This document shows, piece by piece, positions 1 through 10,122 of a stretch of DNA of 27,500 bases (positions are counted from its first letter, which is position 1; each line of letters opens with the position of its first letter). The DNA comes from Chondrilla cf. caribensis (taxonomy: Eukaryota > Porifera > Demospongiae > Chondrillida > Chondrillidae): contig OZ026559.1 in the NCBI GenBank assembly GCA_964020155.1, positions 4,433,174-4,460,673 of the forward strand. The letters are read 5' to 3'. Both the position numbers and the translations under genes were made by a program. Below the pieces are notes generated by a model, which saw nothing but the letters and a program-made list of their open reading frames with translations, was not told the origin of the DNA and searched no databases.

Positions 1-498
1 TACAGTTTTGTCTGTGGGAGAGCTATTGGGTATGCTTACCGCGGACCATATGCATTTTACTATGGTCTTTCCGGCTCCTACAAATCCATTGACCAACCCT
101 ATGTCTCTGGACTCTCCATCACTTACAGAATTCATGACCAACGCAAGCACATCTGGTCCCTGGCTGTAGGTTTTGCCGACCCTGGTAATGGAGGTACCCT
201 CAACTGTCCATGTGCTGGCAAGTCTACGCACAATCCTCCACATTTTGTCAATGATGACCGCTATTGTGAATCAGTTAGTGGTTCTCCAACATCTGATATA
301 TGGCACATGGACAATCCTCTCTGGGACAGACAGGGTTGTCCCTCTTCCTCCCGTTGCTGTGACAACAGCCGTTTGCCGTGGTTTTGGCGCACATTACCAG
401 ACACTGCTAATTCTGATATTGAGGTTCGTTGGATGGACCCACAGGGACATGGAACTGGTATTGTAGGCATCGAACAATTAGAGTTGTATGTACACTGA
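1..498 (+). CDS. Short-chain collagen C4-like gene X1, 3' end only
   Basis: The reading frame is open from the first base and ends at TGA 496-498, giving the last 165 residues of a C4-type C-terminal domain. Visible family signatures are VCGRAIGY, SIDQPYVSGLSITYR, HIWSLA, NCPCAG, PPHFVNDDRYCES, NPLWDRQGC, RCCDNSRLPWF and the terminal [12 protein letters not shown]...IEQLELYVH. It matches X2 (5984-7336) closely residue for residue, so the missing 5' part presumably holds a signal peptide, a short Gly-X-Y stretch and a helix like X2; that is inference. The 3' flank also resembles that of X2 (both continue with the same 'ctccattgagtatgaactgtg' type sequence). It is the first gene of an X-Y pair with Y1 downstream in the same orientation. 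Nothing in the visible part suggests inactivation. Confidence 0.9.
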   Translation, partial: YSFVCGRAIGYAYRGPYAFYYGLSGSYKSIDQPYVSGLSITYRIHDQRKHIWSLAVGFADPGNGGTLNCPCAGKSTHNPPHFVNDDRYCESVSGSPTSDIWHMDNPLWDRQGCPSSSRCCDNSRLPWFWRTLPDTANSDIEVRWMDPQGHGTGIVGIEQLELYVH

Positions 499-536
499 AT
501 CTCCATTGAGTATGAACTGTGTGTTGATTTCTTCTA

Positions 537-542
537 ATTAAA
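537..542 (+). terminator. Possible poly(A) signal ATTAAA of X1
   Basis: ATTAAA lies about 40 nt after the X1 stop. It is a common variant hexamer, but the region is AT-rich, so chance occurrence is likely. Confidence 0.25.
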
Positions 543-1267
543 TGCCTTTACTATGCATGGTTAAATATATTGTTCTATTTCAGTATTCCTGATTATTGTT
601 TAATTAATTGAGTTAATTTGATTGATTAATTATTGAGGTGTATACTTACCTATCATTACAATTCATTCACAGTACTGATACGTGTACACATACTGTACTG
701 ATCAGAAGTAATGCCTCTGTCACATGTGTGTAATGTGTGTGCACAATTATTCACAAAACATATTCGAGTATATATATATATATGGAAAGGGCACCAATAT
801 ACAGTTTTATATAATGATATAATGATCTATGAAGTTTCCAGGGATTCAGCTGATTCAATTTTATTATAAAATTAAATTATGATCCAAATGGAAGCTACAC
901 TGTTTAAGACATAGTCACAAAGACAGTATACGTATATAAGTGCCCCCTTATATCCATGTCTTCAGCCACTAATTATAAAATTAATTGTGTAATTGTCCAA
1001 TACAAAACTACTGTTGATGATATCGCATATGTAGGTTTGCAATATCAATTATATGGCTGGGGGATTTGAGTATGTGCACACAACATCCCCTTGTATGGAT
1101 TCCTATGCAATTGTAGGTGTGAATGTGCACATCACAGGGAGTCCTGTATCCAAAATGGATACCTTTGTCAGCACCACTGTAGCTGCACTACAATGGGTTC
1201 CTCTTAATTGCAGTGACAAGCTTTGGAATAGGCCAGTATGTACTTAATTAGTAAAGCTAGAAGCCTC

Positions 1268-1297
1268 ACAACCTCTAATGAAGTTAGAGATGGTTGT
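1268..1297. other. Conserved hairpin-forming block, copy 1
   Basis: An ACAACC/CTCTAA arm, a TGAAG loop and a TTAGAG/GGTTGT arm form an imperfect inverted repeat. The same block recurs near 9388 and 19816, upstream of Y2 and Y4. Function unknown. Confidence 0.5.
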
Positions 1298-1843
1298 TTT
1301 GGTATGCGCCAGTCTTCAATTACATGCTTGGTTGAGTTGGAGGGAACACAACAATTTCTTGTAGGATTTCAAGATGCAATTGAATGGGTGTACAATGTGA
1401 ATGTGTATACAGTGTCACACAGACTATTATTAAATTGATCGTACTACATCCCCCCCTGAACAGAGAATTCAAAAAAGAAACATTCCCTGTAAATCACAGA
1501 ACACTATTTCAACAAACCCCTTGGATGTATTACACAAGAAACAAGAACAGACATACACTTGATATAATTATTCATTGTGTGCAAACCTATTATTATTCAT
1601 GCATCACCCACTTATCACAAACTGTCACACAGTTGTACTCAACAATGTGCCAACACTCTCTAAGTCATTCCACTGACAGAGGTAGCAGTCAGCTGCCAGG
1701 TTTGGTACAATAAGAATTTCTGTGACTAGAGAATTCCATTATACTTTCATGTGTGCCTATTGCTGATCTTTGATACTGACTGAACCTTATGTGGCTACTT
1801 GCATTTTAACATTAATTTTGTCTTTCTCAAATTTCTACAGTCA

Positions 1844-1863
1844 TCACACACACATACACCACG

Positions 1864-1910
<47 letters not shown>

Positions 1911-1938
1911 TCACACACACACACGCACACGCACACAC

Positions 1939-1975
<37 letters not shown>
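1844..1975. repeat. Interrupted (CA)n microsatellite
   Basis: Long CA dinucleotide tract with CGCA, TACA and TCAC interruptions. A related tract with a different interruption pattern is at 9996-10122 in the duplicate block. Open frames that translate to HTHT or CVCV here are artefacts. Confidence 0.95.
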
Positions 1976-2641
1976 ACAGTGTACGTGCATGCATGTGCAA
2001 TACCATGCAAAGGAGTGCCCACTGCTAGACATAACAAGGTGACCTCAGAAACATGTTTATTCAATTAAGCTATTCTAGCTGGGTGGTCCATTGTATGCTG
2101 TAGTATTTATAGCATAAATTCATGGATTAAATGTTGTTGATATACATATTACAGATTATATGGCACTAGTGCACACCATATCTCTGCATATTATTATGTT
2201 GATGATACTGACATTGCACCCCATAATATAATATTTAATGATAGTACCACCCAGTCAATGGAAGAGACCTATTTCAACTTCTCTACGTACAATTTTGAAT
2301 ATCTGTCACTGAAAAACATGATGTTGTCCAATTGGCAAGTTTTTGTAGAGCACCAGGTGTTGGCTGTTTAGCCCACCATCCCAGCCACTGTAATATGCCA
2401 GCTAAATTGTCTGCAGACAATACTTCAAAGCTAATTGTAGCAATACATGTCTGTACCCATCCTTCAAGGGCTGGTCCATATATCAGGATGTACTTCAGAC
2501 ATCTTCAGACTGTCTTGATTTGAGAATGATTCAAAATCAATGTCTAATGGTATGGTTTATGTGGCCTAGCCTCAGTATATGGCCGAAATCAACTTCTCAG
2601 AAAATATAAGGACTGTATTCTAACTAGCAAGAGGCATTGGG

Positions 2642-3137
2642 TGCATTATCATAATGACAATATTCAACCATGATGAATGGAAATCACAACCACAATAATA
2701 GTCACTCTAGAGTTTTCATGGTCTTAAATATGATTAATGTTAAACTGTATGTAGGTAGGTATACGTATGTTAATAAATTCTAACATAATACAGATTTGTA
2801 AAGTTAGTTTGTTCTATGCAAGGAACCTCATGGTTGTTATATGTGACACCAGTTTGTTATGACTATCACTAAGTGATAAACTGTACCAACGGGACTAATA
2901 GTACTTTGAAATCTATTTGAACCTCAATCATCACGCTTTTGACCACAAGTGCTTAGTTGCAGTCGTTCAGTGAACTGGACGCAATGAATTCAAAGAAGAC
3001 CTGTTTCTATGCTGTGTCTCTCTTTTTCGTATTCTTCACTCAACACTGCTGTGGACAAGACTTGAAGCCAAAAGAAACTTTCCAACCCTCTCCATCTCCA
3101 TCGTCTTCTCAAAGTTCTGAACAGTGTAATGCAAGAC
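2642..3137 (+). promoter_or_regulatory. Y1 promoter and 5' region, identical to Y2
   Basis: About 496 bp spanning the proximal promoter, presumed 5' UTR and first ~51 codons of Y1 read as identical to 10784-11279. The first difference I find is A3138 versus G11280. No canonical TATA box was found just upstream of ATG 2984. Regulatory content is inferred from position only. Confidence 0.5.
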
Positions 3138-4366
3138 ACCTGCCAATGGGACCACTGGTAGGTCCTCCCGGTCGTGATGGAGCTCCCGGTCGTGATGGCA
3201 TTCCTGGACATAGTGGTGATTCCGGTCGTGACGGTCTTCCAGGCTCTCCTGGTCTCCCCGGTCCAGCTGGTCCTCCAGGTGCTCCAGGCTCTCCAGGTTC
3301 CAGTGGCATCAACCTTGATGAACTTCGTGAGATTGTTCGTTTGATGGCTAAAGAAGAACTGAAGAACTTGACATCTGAAGATCGTGAACCAGTGAAAGTT
3401 GTTGTGGAGTATGGTAAACTGTGTCCTGCAACTCATCCACCTTCAGATAATCCACTTACGTCCACAAGTTCTCCGTCAACAATGAAACGCCCTAAGCCTC
3501 TGCCTAAATTTCCAAGGCCATTACCTACTAGACCTCCAGTGAATGGATCGTGTGCTCAAGGGTTGACTCAAGATGACCCCGCTCTATCTTGTAATGAAAT
3601 CCTCATCTGTAACCCTCACCTTCCATCTGGATACTACTGGATCACAACCAGACATCATCCAAATCAGAACAATGTTATTGTTGAAGTTTACTGTCACATG
3701 GAAGGGGACATCTGTGGAATAAGAGGACTGACTCGTGTAGCTCACCTCAACATGAGTGACCCTTCTGTCAACTGTCCTTCTGGATTGATTATGACTAATC
3801 AGTCGGGAAAAAGACTCTGTTACAGTCCAAATTCATTGGCTGAGTTCACTTCTGTGGAATTTGGTACATGCACCAAATATAATTATGTCTGTGGTAGAGT
3901 TGTCGGCTATGTCTACAATGCACCCTATGCATTTTACTACAAATCGTTATACCGAACTATTGAGCAACCATATGCTGCTGGATTGTCTATTACATATAGA
4001 TCTGGAGGTCATCGCAGACACATCTTCTCATACATTGCTGGCTACAGAGAAGTGGGAAGTAGCAAGGCCAATTGCCCTTGTGCAGCTATTCCAGGATATA
4101 CACCGCATTCTTTCGTTGGCAGTAACTATTACTGCGATACAGCTACTCCGTCATCTGGAGGTAGTAAGTGGTTCGTCAATAATCCACTTTGGGATGGAGA
4201 AGGTTGTCATGCTTCTTCTCAGTGTTGTAATAACAAACGTATGCCGTGGTTCTTGACTGCTTTGCCAGAGGAAACCAGTTCTGGTATTGAAGTTCGCTGG
4301 ATGGACCCACAGTCTCGTAGTAATGGAATAACAGGTGTCGAACTGCTGGAATTGTATGTGTTCTAA
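2984..4366 (+). CDS. Short-chain collagen C4-like gene Y1
   Basis: Intact 460-residue secreted collagen. I start at ATG 2984 (G at -3); the frame extends upstream only to a TTG just after an in-frame stop. Residues 1-24 form a hydrophobic signal peptide rich in Phe/Val/Leu. Residues 26-47 are Ser/Pro-rich with Cys48. Residues 60-108 are 16 Gly-X-Y triplets. Residues 109-130 form an amphipathic helix ([12 protein letters not shown]...) ending in the N-glycosylation site NLT. A Pro/Thr/Ser/Lys linker follows to about 188, then the Cys-rich C-terminal domain at 190-460 with 15 cysteines and signatures [59 protein letters not shown] and IEVRWMDPQ. Family knowledge suggests a trimeric extracellular-matrix or spongin-type protein; the role is inferred. 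No intron is visible. Y2 is its recent duplicate. Confidence 0.93.
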   Translation: MNSKKTCFYAVSLFFVFFTQHCCGQDLKPKETFQPSPSPSSSQSSEQCNARHLPMGPLVGPPGRDGAPGRDGIPGHSGDSGRDGLPGSPGLPGPAGPPGAPGSPGSSGINLDELREIVRLMAKEELKNLTSEDREPVKVVVEYGKLCPATHPPSDNPLTSTSSPSTMKRPKPLPKFPRPLPTRPPVNGSCAQGLTQDDPALSCNEILICNPHLPSGYYWITTRHHPNQNNVIVEVYCHMEGDICGIRGLTRVAHLNMSDPSVNCPSGLIMTNQSGKRLCYSPNSLAEFTSVEFGTCTKYNYVCGRVVGYVYNAPYAFYYKSLYRTIEQPYAAGLSITYRSGGHRRHIFSYIAGYREVGSSKANCPCAAIPGYTPHSFVGSNYYCDTATPSSGGSKWFVNNPLWDGEGCHASSQCCNNKRMPWFLTALPEETSSGIEVRWMDPQSRSNGITGVELLELYVF

Positions 4367-4757
4367 TCTGTAGCTCATAGCTTATATTACTGCTGCAGAG
4401 ATGCTTGGTTGTGTTGTGTGCTACTTAGTTTTTTTCCTATTCAAATGTAGTTACATTTGCAATTGTATTACACATACCATATCTGTGGTGCACTAGGTCT
4501 AGTACAATCAAACATGGCAACTTGTACAATATTTTGTCATAGTGATGATGTATGATTATGTTTAATTGGTCTACATAACTCGTGCATGTCTGGTATTACA
4601 CATAGCTCAAACTCTAAATTGTGCAATAATTGTCATCTCCTGTATATCTACATCTACATTCTAGTCTGTAAGTAATTATGCTGTATAACAAGTGTTGCCT
4701 AGCAACATACTTAATGAAGTTATTTCCAATTTGAAATGTAATTTTTGATGTTTTGAC

Positions 4758-4902
4758 TGCTGTGACAACCAATGTTTACCATGGTTTCAGCGTACTTTGC
4801 CAGAGAATACTGATTCTGCTATATGACGTTCGTTGGATACGTCCAACTGGAAGCAGTTCAATTGACCTTGGTATTACGTTCTTGGAGCTCTACATTCATT
4901 GA
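4758..4902 (+). pseudogene. Relic of an X-type collagen C-terminal tail
   Basis: The stretch encodes the last ~48 residues of the C4 domain: CCDNQ-LPWF-like, RTLPENTDSAI, then, after a one-base insertion that creates TGA at about 4826, VRWIRPTGSSS and FLELYIH ending at TGA 4900-4902. No matching upstream coding sequence is present between Y1 and this point, so it is the tail of a lost paralogue. It lies between Y1 and X2 and shows that another X-type copy once stood here. Confidence 0.8.
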
Positions 4903-4917
4903 CCTCGAGTGTATCAG

Positions 4918-4919
<2 letters not shown>

Positions 4920-4973
<54 letters not shown>
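4920..4973. repeat. (GT)n microsatellite
   Basis: An uninterrupted TG/GT run just after the X-type relic, followed by a GGCTGT degenerate stretch. Confidence 0.95.
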
Positions 4974-4974
<1 letters not shown>

Positions 4975-5241
4975 CTGTGGCTGTGGCGGTGTGTGATAGC
5001 ATATAACCTAATGTACTTCATATTAAGTGTAGTGTGAATTGAATGAAAGCAAAGAAATTCATTTTACCCAACATTACGTTTCCAATGAGATGGAGGAAGT
5101 GACATTACCAGACACATGTAATAACATCCTACTTGATAAGGATCCATTGGCACGCTTTACATTTGAGTATATTATACGTACATTTAAGTTCATATAATAC
5201 GTGATATTCACCATTCCATGTAGATTAGAAGTCGATTAATT

Positions 5242-5243
<2 letters not shown>

Positions 5244-5316
<73 letters not shown>
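5244..5316. repeat. (GT)n microsatellite
   Basis: A second uninterrupted GT run about 270 bp from the first, same strand phase. Confidence 0.95.
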
Positions 5317-5320
<4 letters not shown>

Positions 5321-5860
5321 TTCAAAAGCAATTGTATACAGTGGAACTCACCGTGACTTCCATGTAAATTCTTTCTTACATGGAACTACTGTATGTTATT
5401 CTTGAGTGGTATCTAGCTATAAAGACCAGTGACAGGTGGTGTCTGAACATAGGTGCCAGTTAGAATTATAATAAAACATGTATCAATCAATCAATCAATA
5501 AATAATTATTAACTGCATGCTATCACTTGTTTCATCATACATGAACGATTACCTTGAGAACAATGGTCAAATTCATGGTCCCATTACTGAAGTGATCAAA
5601 TGTGGTCCATACCAAGATACTCCTATTATGTAGTCTTGATGATATGATGGTCTTTTAGTCTTCACACATGGTATCCTAAGCAATATTCACAAACACATCC
5701 ACATTACACTATGATGGGTCTCACTGTTCAGCACTTGTCCACTTCATCTAATTGTGATATTCAATTAGAAACTGCCAAGGTCATCCTAAAGTATGGTTTC
5801 CTCCATTGCAATGACTACTGCAGTACAAAGACGTTTGGGGCCGGGCCTTTACTAGTGTCC

Positions 5861-5917
5861 GTTGTCATGGTGATCTTTGTGTGGTACAGTGGAGTGGCTT
5901 CCCTATGAATATTATTG
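5861..5917 (+). promoter_or_regulatory. Conserved upstream block of X2
   Basis: GTTGTCATGGTGA followed by TGGCTTCC-TATGAATATTATT ends 67 bp before the X2 ATG. The same two motifs occur upstream of the Y pseudogene (13484-13556) and Y4 (20305-20376), with the second motif ending 74-75 bp from the ATG. TATGAATA could act as a weak TATA-like element; this is inference. Confidence 0.55.
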
Positions 5918-5983
5918 TCATTTGCTATCACTAGGAACATATTATAGAGTACTATGCTGTTATATTGGAGTTAGTGTCTCAAG

Positions 5984-7336
5984 ATGGACTGGGAGAGGTT
6001 TTGCACATTCTTTTTGTGTCTCTCATGTTTTGGAACATTTTGCCACTCTGAAAAAATGCCATCTCTTCAACCCTCTCCATCTCCTTCTTCCAGTACTGAA
6101 CAATGTAATGTAGCACGCCTGCCAATGGGACCACTGGTAGGTCCTCCCGGTCGTGGTGGAGCAGCAGGTCGCGATGGTCTCCCTGGTCCAGCTGGTCCTC
6201 CAGGTGCTCCAGGCTCTCCAGGTACCAGTGGAGTCAACCTTGATGAACTTCGTGAGATTGTTCGTTTGATGGCTAAAGAAGAACTGAAGAACTTGACATC
6301 TAAAGAGCCTGAACCAGTGAAGGTTGTTGTGGAGTGTGATAAACTGTGTCCCACAATCCATCCCACTGCTGTTCTACGTGTGAAGCCACCAAGCTCAACA
6401 GCAACAGTAACTGCTCAAACTGTCCAGCCATCATCTCCACCAGCTACCGAGCAACCAACAGGCACCTTCAGTGGAACACTACCTACTAGGTCTCCAAAGA
6501 CAGGGTCTTGCCCTCTAGGACTCACCTTCAATGATCCTGCTGAATCATGTCGCGAAATTCTTCGTTGCAACCGTCATCTCAAATCAGGCCGTTACTGGAT
6601 AATGACTAAGCACCAGCCAAACCAAAATTTTGGACTCATTCGCGTGTACTGTCACATGGAAGATGACATCTGTGGAGTAGGAGGACTGACTCGTATTGCG
6701 AATTTGAACATGACCAACCAACGTAATAGATGTCCCTATCCTCTGACTTTGACCATACGGTCTGGGAAGAGAATGTGTGTCAGTCCTGTGCATGGTACTC
6801 AGTTCTCTTCCATTTATTACGACGCATACCACATGAATTACAATTTTGTATGTGGGAGAGCTATTGGGTATGTTTACAACGGACCACAGGCTTTTTACTA
6901 CAGTGTTTCCAGCTCCTACAAAACCATTGACCAACCCTATGTCTCTGGACTCTCCATCACTTACAGAATTAATGACCAACGCAAACACATTTGGTCCCTG
7001 GCTGGAGGGCGTGCAGACCCTGGTGATGGAAATACCTACAACTGTCCATGTGCTGGTGGCTCCACATACAATCCTCCACATTTTGTCAATGATGACCACT
7101 ACTGTGAATCAGGTAGCCATTCTAGTCCTGGTGGAAGCTGGTACACGAACAACCCCCTTTGGGATGGACAGGGTTGTCACTATTCCTCCCGTTGCTGTGA
7201 CAACAGCCGTTTGCCGTGGTTTTGGCGCACATTGCCAGACACTGCTAATTCCGATATAGAGGTTCGTTGGATGGCCCCACAAGGACATGCTTATGGTATT
7301 GTCGGTATTGAACAATTGGAGTTGTATGTGCACTGA
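5984..7336 (+). CDS. Short-chain collagen C4-like gene X2
   Basis: Intact 450-residue collagen starting at ATG 5984 (A at -3). Residues 1-21 are a Cys/Phe-rich signal peptide. Residues 25-40 are Ser/Pro-rich with Cys41. Residues 53-83 form only 10 Gly-X-Y triplets, against 16 in Y1. The helix at 84-105 ([13 protein letters not shown]...NLT) is nearly identical to that of the other paralogues. The linker at about 122-172 is Thr/Pro/Ser-rich, mucin-like and diverged from Y genes. The Cys-rich C-terminal domain occupies 174-450 with 14 cysteines, GVGGLTRIANLNM, FVCGRAIGYVYNGP, NCPCAGG, HYCES, NPLWDGQGC, RCCDNSRLPWF and IEVRWMAPQ. An extra Cys (118, in VVVECDK) just after the helix is absent from the others and could add an inter-chain disulphide. 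It is the upstream member of the X2-Y2 pair. Extracellular matrix role is inferred from the family. Confidence 0.93.
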   Translation: MDWERFCTFFLCLSCFGTFCHSEKMPSLQPSPSPSSSTEQCNVARLPMGPLVGPPGRGGAAGRDGLPGPAGPPGAPGSPGTSGVNLDELREIVRLMAKEELKNLTSKEPEPVKVVVECDKLCPTIHPTAVLRVKPPSSTATVTAQTVQPSSPPATEQPTGTFSGTLPTRSPKTGSCPLGLTFNDPAESCREILRCNRHLKSGRYWIMTKHQPNQNFGLIRVYCHMEDDICGVGGLTRIANLNMTNQRNRCPYPLTLTIRSGKRMCVSPVHGTQFSSIYYDAYHMNYNFVCGRAIGYVYNGPQAFYYSVSSSYKTIDQPYVSGLSITYRINDQRKHIWSLAGGRADPGDGNTYNCPCAGGSTYNPPHFVNDDHYCESGSHSSPGGSWYTNNPLWDGQGCHYSSRCCDNSRLPWFWRTLPDTANSDIEVRWMAPQGHAYGIVGIEQLELYVH

Positions 7337-7660
7337 ATCTCCATTGAGTATGAACTGTGTGTGGATTTCTTTGAATCAAATAGCTTTAATATTACTGAAT
7401 TCATTGTTCTATTTTAATTATTGCAGTATTCCTAATTATTGTTCAATCAATTGAATTAATTTGACTGATTACTGATTGAGCATTCAGTTGATACAATTTT
7501 ATAATTAAATTTATATTATAATACCAATGGGAGCTATACTAATTAAGACATAGGCACAAGGGCAGTATAACATATGAATGCCCCATTACCATGTTTTGCA
7601 CCACTGAACAGTGTAATCATTGCTTATGGTATGGAATCCTATCTTGAAGATGGGTTATTA

Positions 7661-7878
7661 GGCCTTATGCACGTTTTGTCATTTCCGGTAAGGGTGATTA
7701 CGCAATAGTACCCTGTTGGGTGTTGGCATGGTGTTAGTGTGTATTAAAGATCGATGGAGTATACTAACTGAAACTAGTGGAGAGCGATATACCTGGCATG
7801 TCAATGAAAGGAAGATAACTAGACGACCTTATTGCGTGTCTGAGCTGAAGAGGTGGCTGTCCTGTCGCTGTGAATCCC
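7661..7878 (+). repeat. Left terminal inverted repeat
   Basis: Pairs with 8470-8677 in inverted orientation, with scattered mismatches and a few small indels. The pairing ends near GAATCCC at 7872-7878. Confidence 0.85.
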
Positions 7879-7973
7879 TGGCTGCCTGTTCAATTTTGTC
7901 AGCGCTTACTACTGGTCGGAGAAGTAAGATTCCTTTTTTGTGCTGTTTTCGAGTGACTCATAGTCGAATCATC

Positions 7974-8330
7974 ATGCCGCATCATCGCTGTGTTCCTGGC
8001 TGTATCCGTAACAGCAACTCCAAGACGTACCGAGGAAGCGGTTTCTTTCCACTCTTTCCCTAAAGATCGTGCGCTAGTTCGCGAGTCGATTTTGAAGATT
8101 CGTATATAGAGACGTGGGGATGCATTTCTAAGTCAACGAGCACACGAAGGTGTGCTCCCTACGCTTCAAAGCTGATGCCTACAACTGTGGAAGCCGAAAA
8201 CGGCCAGAGGAGATGGAAGAAGAAGCTGTCGTCCCTGACTCGCAAGAAGCTGAAAAGAGATGCTGTACCTACGAAGGTCTTTTGGAGCACTCTTGTGAGG
8301 TCGAGGAAAGCTCCTACCATGTGTGAATTG
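7974..8330 (+). pseudogene. Decayed THAP-like zinc-finger fragment inside the TIR element
   Basis: ATG 7974 opens MPHHRCVPGCIRNSNSKTYR followed by GSGFFPLFP, the C-x(3)-C start and FP motif of a THAP domain. One base out of frame come KDRALVRESILKIR, then, in yet another frame, TKVCSLRFKADAY, which matches the THAP C-x2-H-F region but with Arg where His is expected. A basic/acidic tail follows. At least two frame changes and an in-frame stop make it non-functional. THAP domains bind DNA and occur in several animal transposases; here it supports a transposon origin. Its location exactly between the inverted repeats supports the same conclusion. Confidence 0.65.
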
Positions 8331-8469
8331 CTGACGCAACCTAAGTGCATGGAGGTTGGTGGTGGGCCCTCTAGCTGATCAGAAGCATCTGAAGAACACC
8401 AGTTGTAAGCGCCGATGAAGTTGAACAGCTTACCGCTTCACAAGATCAGCGTTCAGGCAACCAATTTAA

Positions 8470-8677
8470 GGGATTCACTAAGAGAGGACAGCCACCTCTT
8501 CGGCTCAGGCACGCAATAAGGTCGTCTAGTTCTCTTACTTTCATTGATGTACCAGGGATATCGCTCTTCACTAGTTTATGGTCCATTTTACAAATACACA
8601 CTAACACCATGCCAACACTCAACAGGGTACTATTATGTAATTGCCCTTACCAGAAGTGACGAAACGTGTATAAGACC
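8470..8677 (-). repeat. Right terminal inverted repeat
   Basis: Inverted partner of 7661-7878; see that entry. Outer end is immediately followed by TTA. Confidence 0.85.
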
Positions 8678-9995
8678 TTATAAGATTGAAAGCACAAACC
8701 ACAGAACACACAATTAAGAATTGAAATCAAAAGTTGAAGGATGCCACATGGTCCTGATATGGTAGGTTTAGATCTGAGCATACAGCTGAAATATTATTCT
8801 GAACATAAGTGACTCCCATACTGGCATTGGGTTAAAATTTATTTCATTCCATATACATGACCATGCCATTATTATAGTGAGTGGCTATGTACATTGTACA
8901 TGTACATTATGTACATAATATTATGTATATACCCAAGTCTCAATGTCTGCCGTTTTAGACTGCTTTTTGGACGATGTTTGGAGTTGTGCATTTGCATTCT
9001 ATGATCAAAGTCAATTGCTAAATGCATGCATGTATGCAAGTGTGTATATGTTGTAATACATGTACATTGGAAACACATATACAGTATTGCCATATAGTAA
9101 AGGATTAGATGTCTTCACATGAACCCCCTGACAAAGCTGCTGTTGATGATATTGCATACGTACGTAGGTGTGTAATTATATGGTTTAATGAGTAGAGTAG
9201 GTGTACACAACATCCCCTTGTATGGGTTCCTATGCAATTGTAGGTGTGAATGTCACAGGGAGTCCTGTATCCAACATGGATATCTTTGTCAGCACCACTG
9301 TAGCTGCACTACAATGGGTTCCCATTAATTGCAATGGCAATCTTTAGAATAGGCCAGTATATACTTAATTAGTAAGGCTAGAAGCCTCACAACCTCTAAT
9401 GAAGTTAGAGATGGCTGTTTTGGCATGCATCAGTCTTCAATTACATGCTTGGTTGAGTTTGGGGAACACAACAATTTCTTGTAGGATTTCAAGGTACAAG
9501 TATGGGTGTACAATGTGAATGTGTATACAGTGTCACACAGATTATTATTAAATTGATCGTGCTACATCACTTCCTGAACAGAGAAAATTAATAGAAGCAC
9601 TCCCCATAAATCACAGAACACTATTTCAACAAACCCCTTGGATGTATTACACAAGAAACAAGAACAGACATACACTTAATATTATTATTCATTGTGTGCA
9701 TCAGTTAATAATATTATTACTATAATTATCCCTTGCATCACTATTATTATTCATACATCACCCTCTTATCGCAAACTGTCACACACTTGTACTCAACAAT
9801 GTGCCTATACTCCCTAAGTCATACCACTGACAGAGGTAACAGTCAGCTGCTGGAAGGTTTGGTCCAATGAGAATTTCTGTGACTAGAGAATTCCATTATA
9901 TTTTCATGTGTGCCTATTGCTGATCTTTGATACTGACTGAACCTTATGTGGCTACTTGCATTTGAACATTTGTCTTTCTCAAATTTCTACAGTCA

Positions 9996-10015
9996 TCACA
10001 CACACATACACCACG

Positions 10016-10067
<52 letters not shown>

Positions 10068-10122
10068 CGCACGCGCACACACTAACACACACACACACAC
10101 ACACACGCACACACACACACCA
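9996..10122. repeat. Interrupted (CA)n microsatellite
   Basis: CA tract duplicated from the one at 1844-1975 but with its own interruptions (CGCGCA, CTAACA). Both are followed by the same CAGTGTACGTGCATGC context. Confidence 0.95.

Larger units (their letters stand above)
499..2983. other. X1-Y1 intergenic region
   Basis: No convincing gene. It holds the X1 3' flank (about 499-950, alignable with the X2 3' flank from 7337 to about 7590), then sequence duplicated upstream of Y2 (about 1012 onward matches 9140 onward), a (CA)n tract and the Y1 promoter region. Short open frames around 1053-1440 and 2332-2523 do not survive as frames in the duplicate copy, so I read them as noncoding. Confidence 0.6.
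1012..4645 (+). repeat. Segmental duplication, copy 1 (Y1 and flanks)
   Basis: This stretch matches about 9140-12790 in direct orientation. From 2642 onward the offset is a constant 8142 bp through the coding region. Both copies share the hairpin block near 1268, the interrupted (CA)n tract, the promoter-proximal DNA, the whole Y gene and about 280 bp of 3' flank ending near 'gcaataattgtcatctcc'. Similarity is moderate at the outer left end and highest around the start of the gene. The ends are estimated by eye. Confidence 0.85.
4367..5983. other. Y1-X2 intergenic region
   Basis: Contains the Y1 3' flank (to about 4645, shared with Y2), the X-type relic at 4758-4902, two (GT)n tracts, a short (AATC)n run near 5487 and the X2 promoter region. 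An open frame at about 5711-5908 has no recognised family and overlaps the conserved promoter block, so I leave it uncalled. Confidence 0.6.
7661..8677. mobile_element. 1.0-kb DNA-transposon remnant with ~210-bp terminal inverted repeats
   Basis: The left arm (7661-7878, beginning GGCCTTATGCACG) and the right arm (8470-8677, whose reverse complement begins GGTCTTATACACG) are about 210-218 bp long and align almost throughout, sharing for example CAATTACNNAATAGTACCCTG-like and ACTAGACGACCTTATTGCGTG. TTA flanks both ends (7658-7660 and 8678-8680), a possible 3-bp target-site duplication. The core holds a decayed THAP-like zinc finger but no recognisable catalytic transposase domain, so the element is non-autonomous now. 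A TTA duplication fits the PIF/Harbinger-type habit; assignment is tentative. The X1-Y1 spacer lacks it, so it inserted after (or was lost from) one block copy. Confidence 0.8.

Noticed and set aside
1770..2068. Open frames through (CA)n encoding HTHT or CVCV repeats (also 9946-10188)
   Set aside because: Dinucleotide repeats have no stops in several frames; purely compositional.
2957..2983. Alternative upstream starts (TTG) for Y1, Y2, ψY3, Y4 and Z
   Set aside because: These are non-ATG codons; in each case an ATG follows within 5-9 codons and directly precedes a clean signal peptide.
3109..3312. Antisense Gly/Pro-rich collagen-like frames opposite each collagen gene (e.g. also 6067-6366, 13713-14081, 20558-20923)
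   Set aside because: GGN and CCN codons are mutual reverse complements, so the antisense of Gly-X-Pro DNA also looks collagen-like. No signal peptide or C-terminal domain follows.
5711..5908. 65-codon open frame upstream of X2
   Set aside because: No recognised family, and it overlaps the conserved promoter block shared with Y4 where the frame is not kept.
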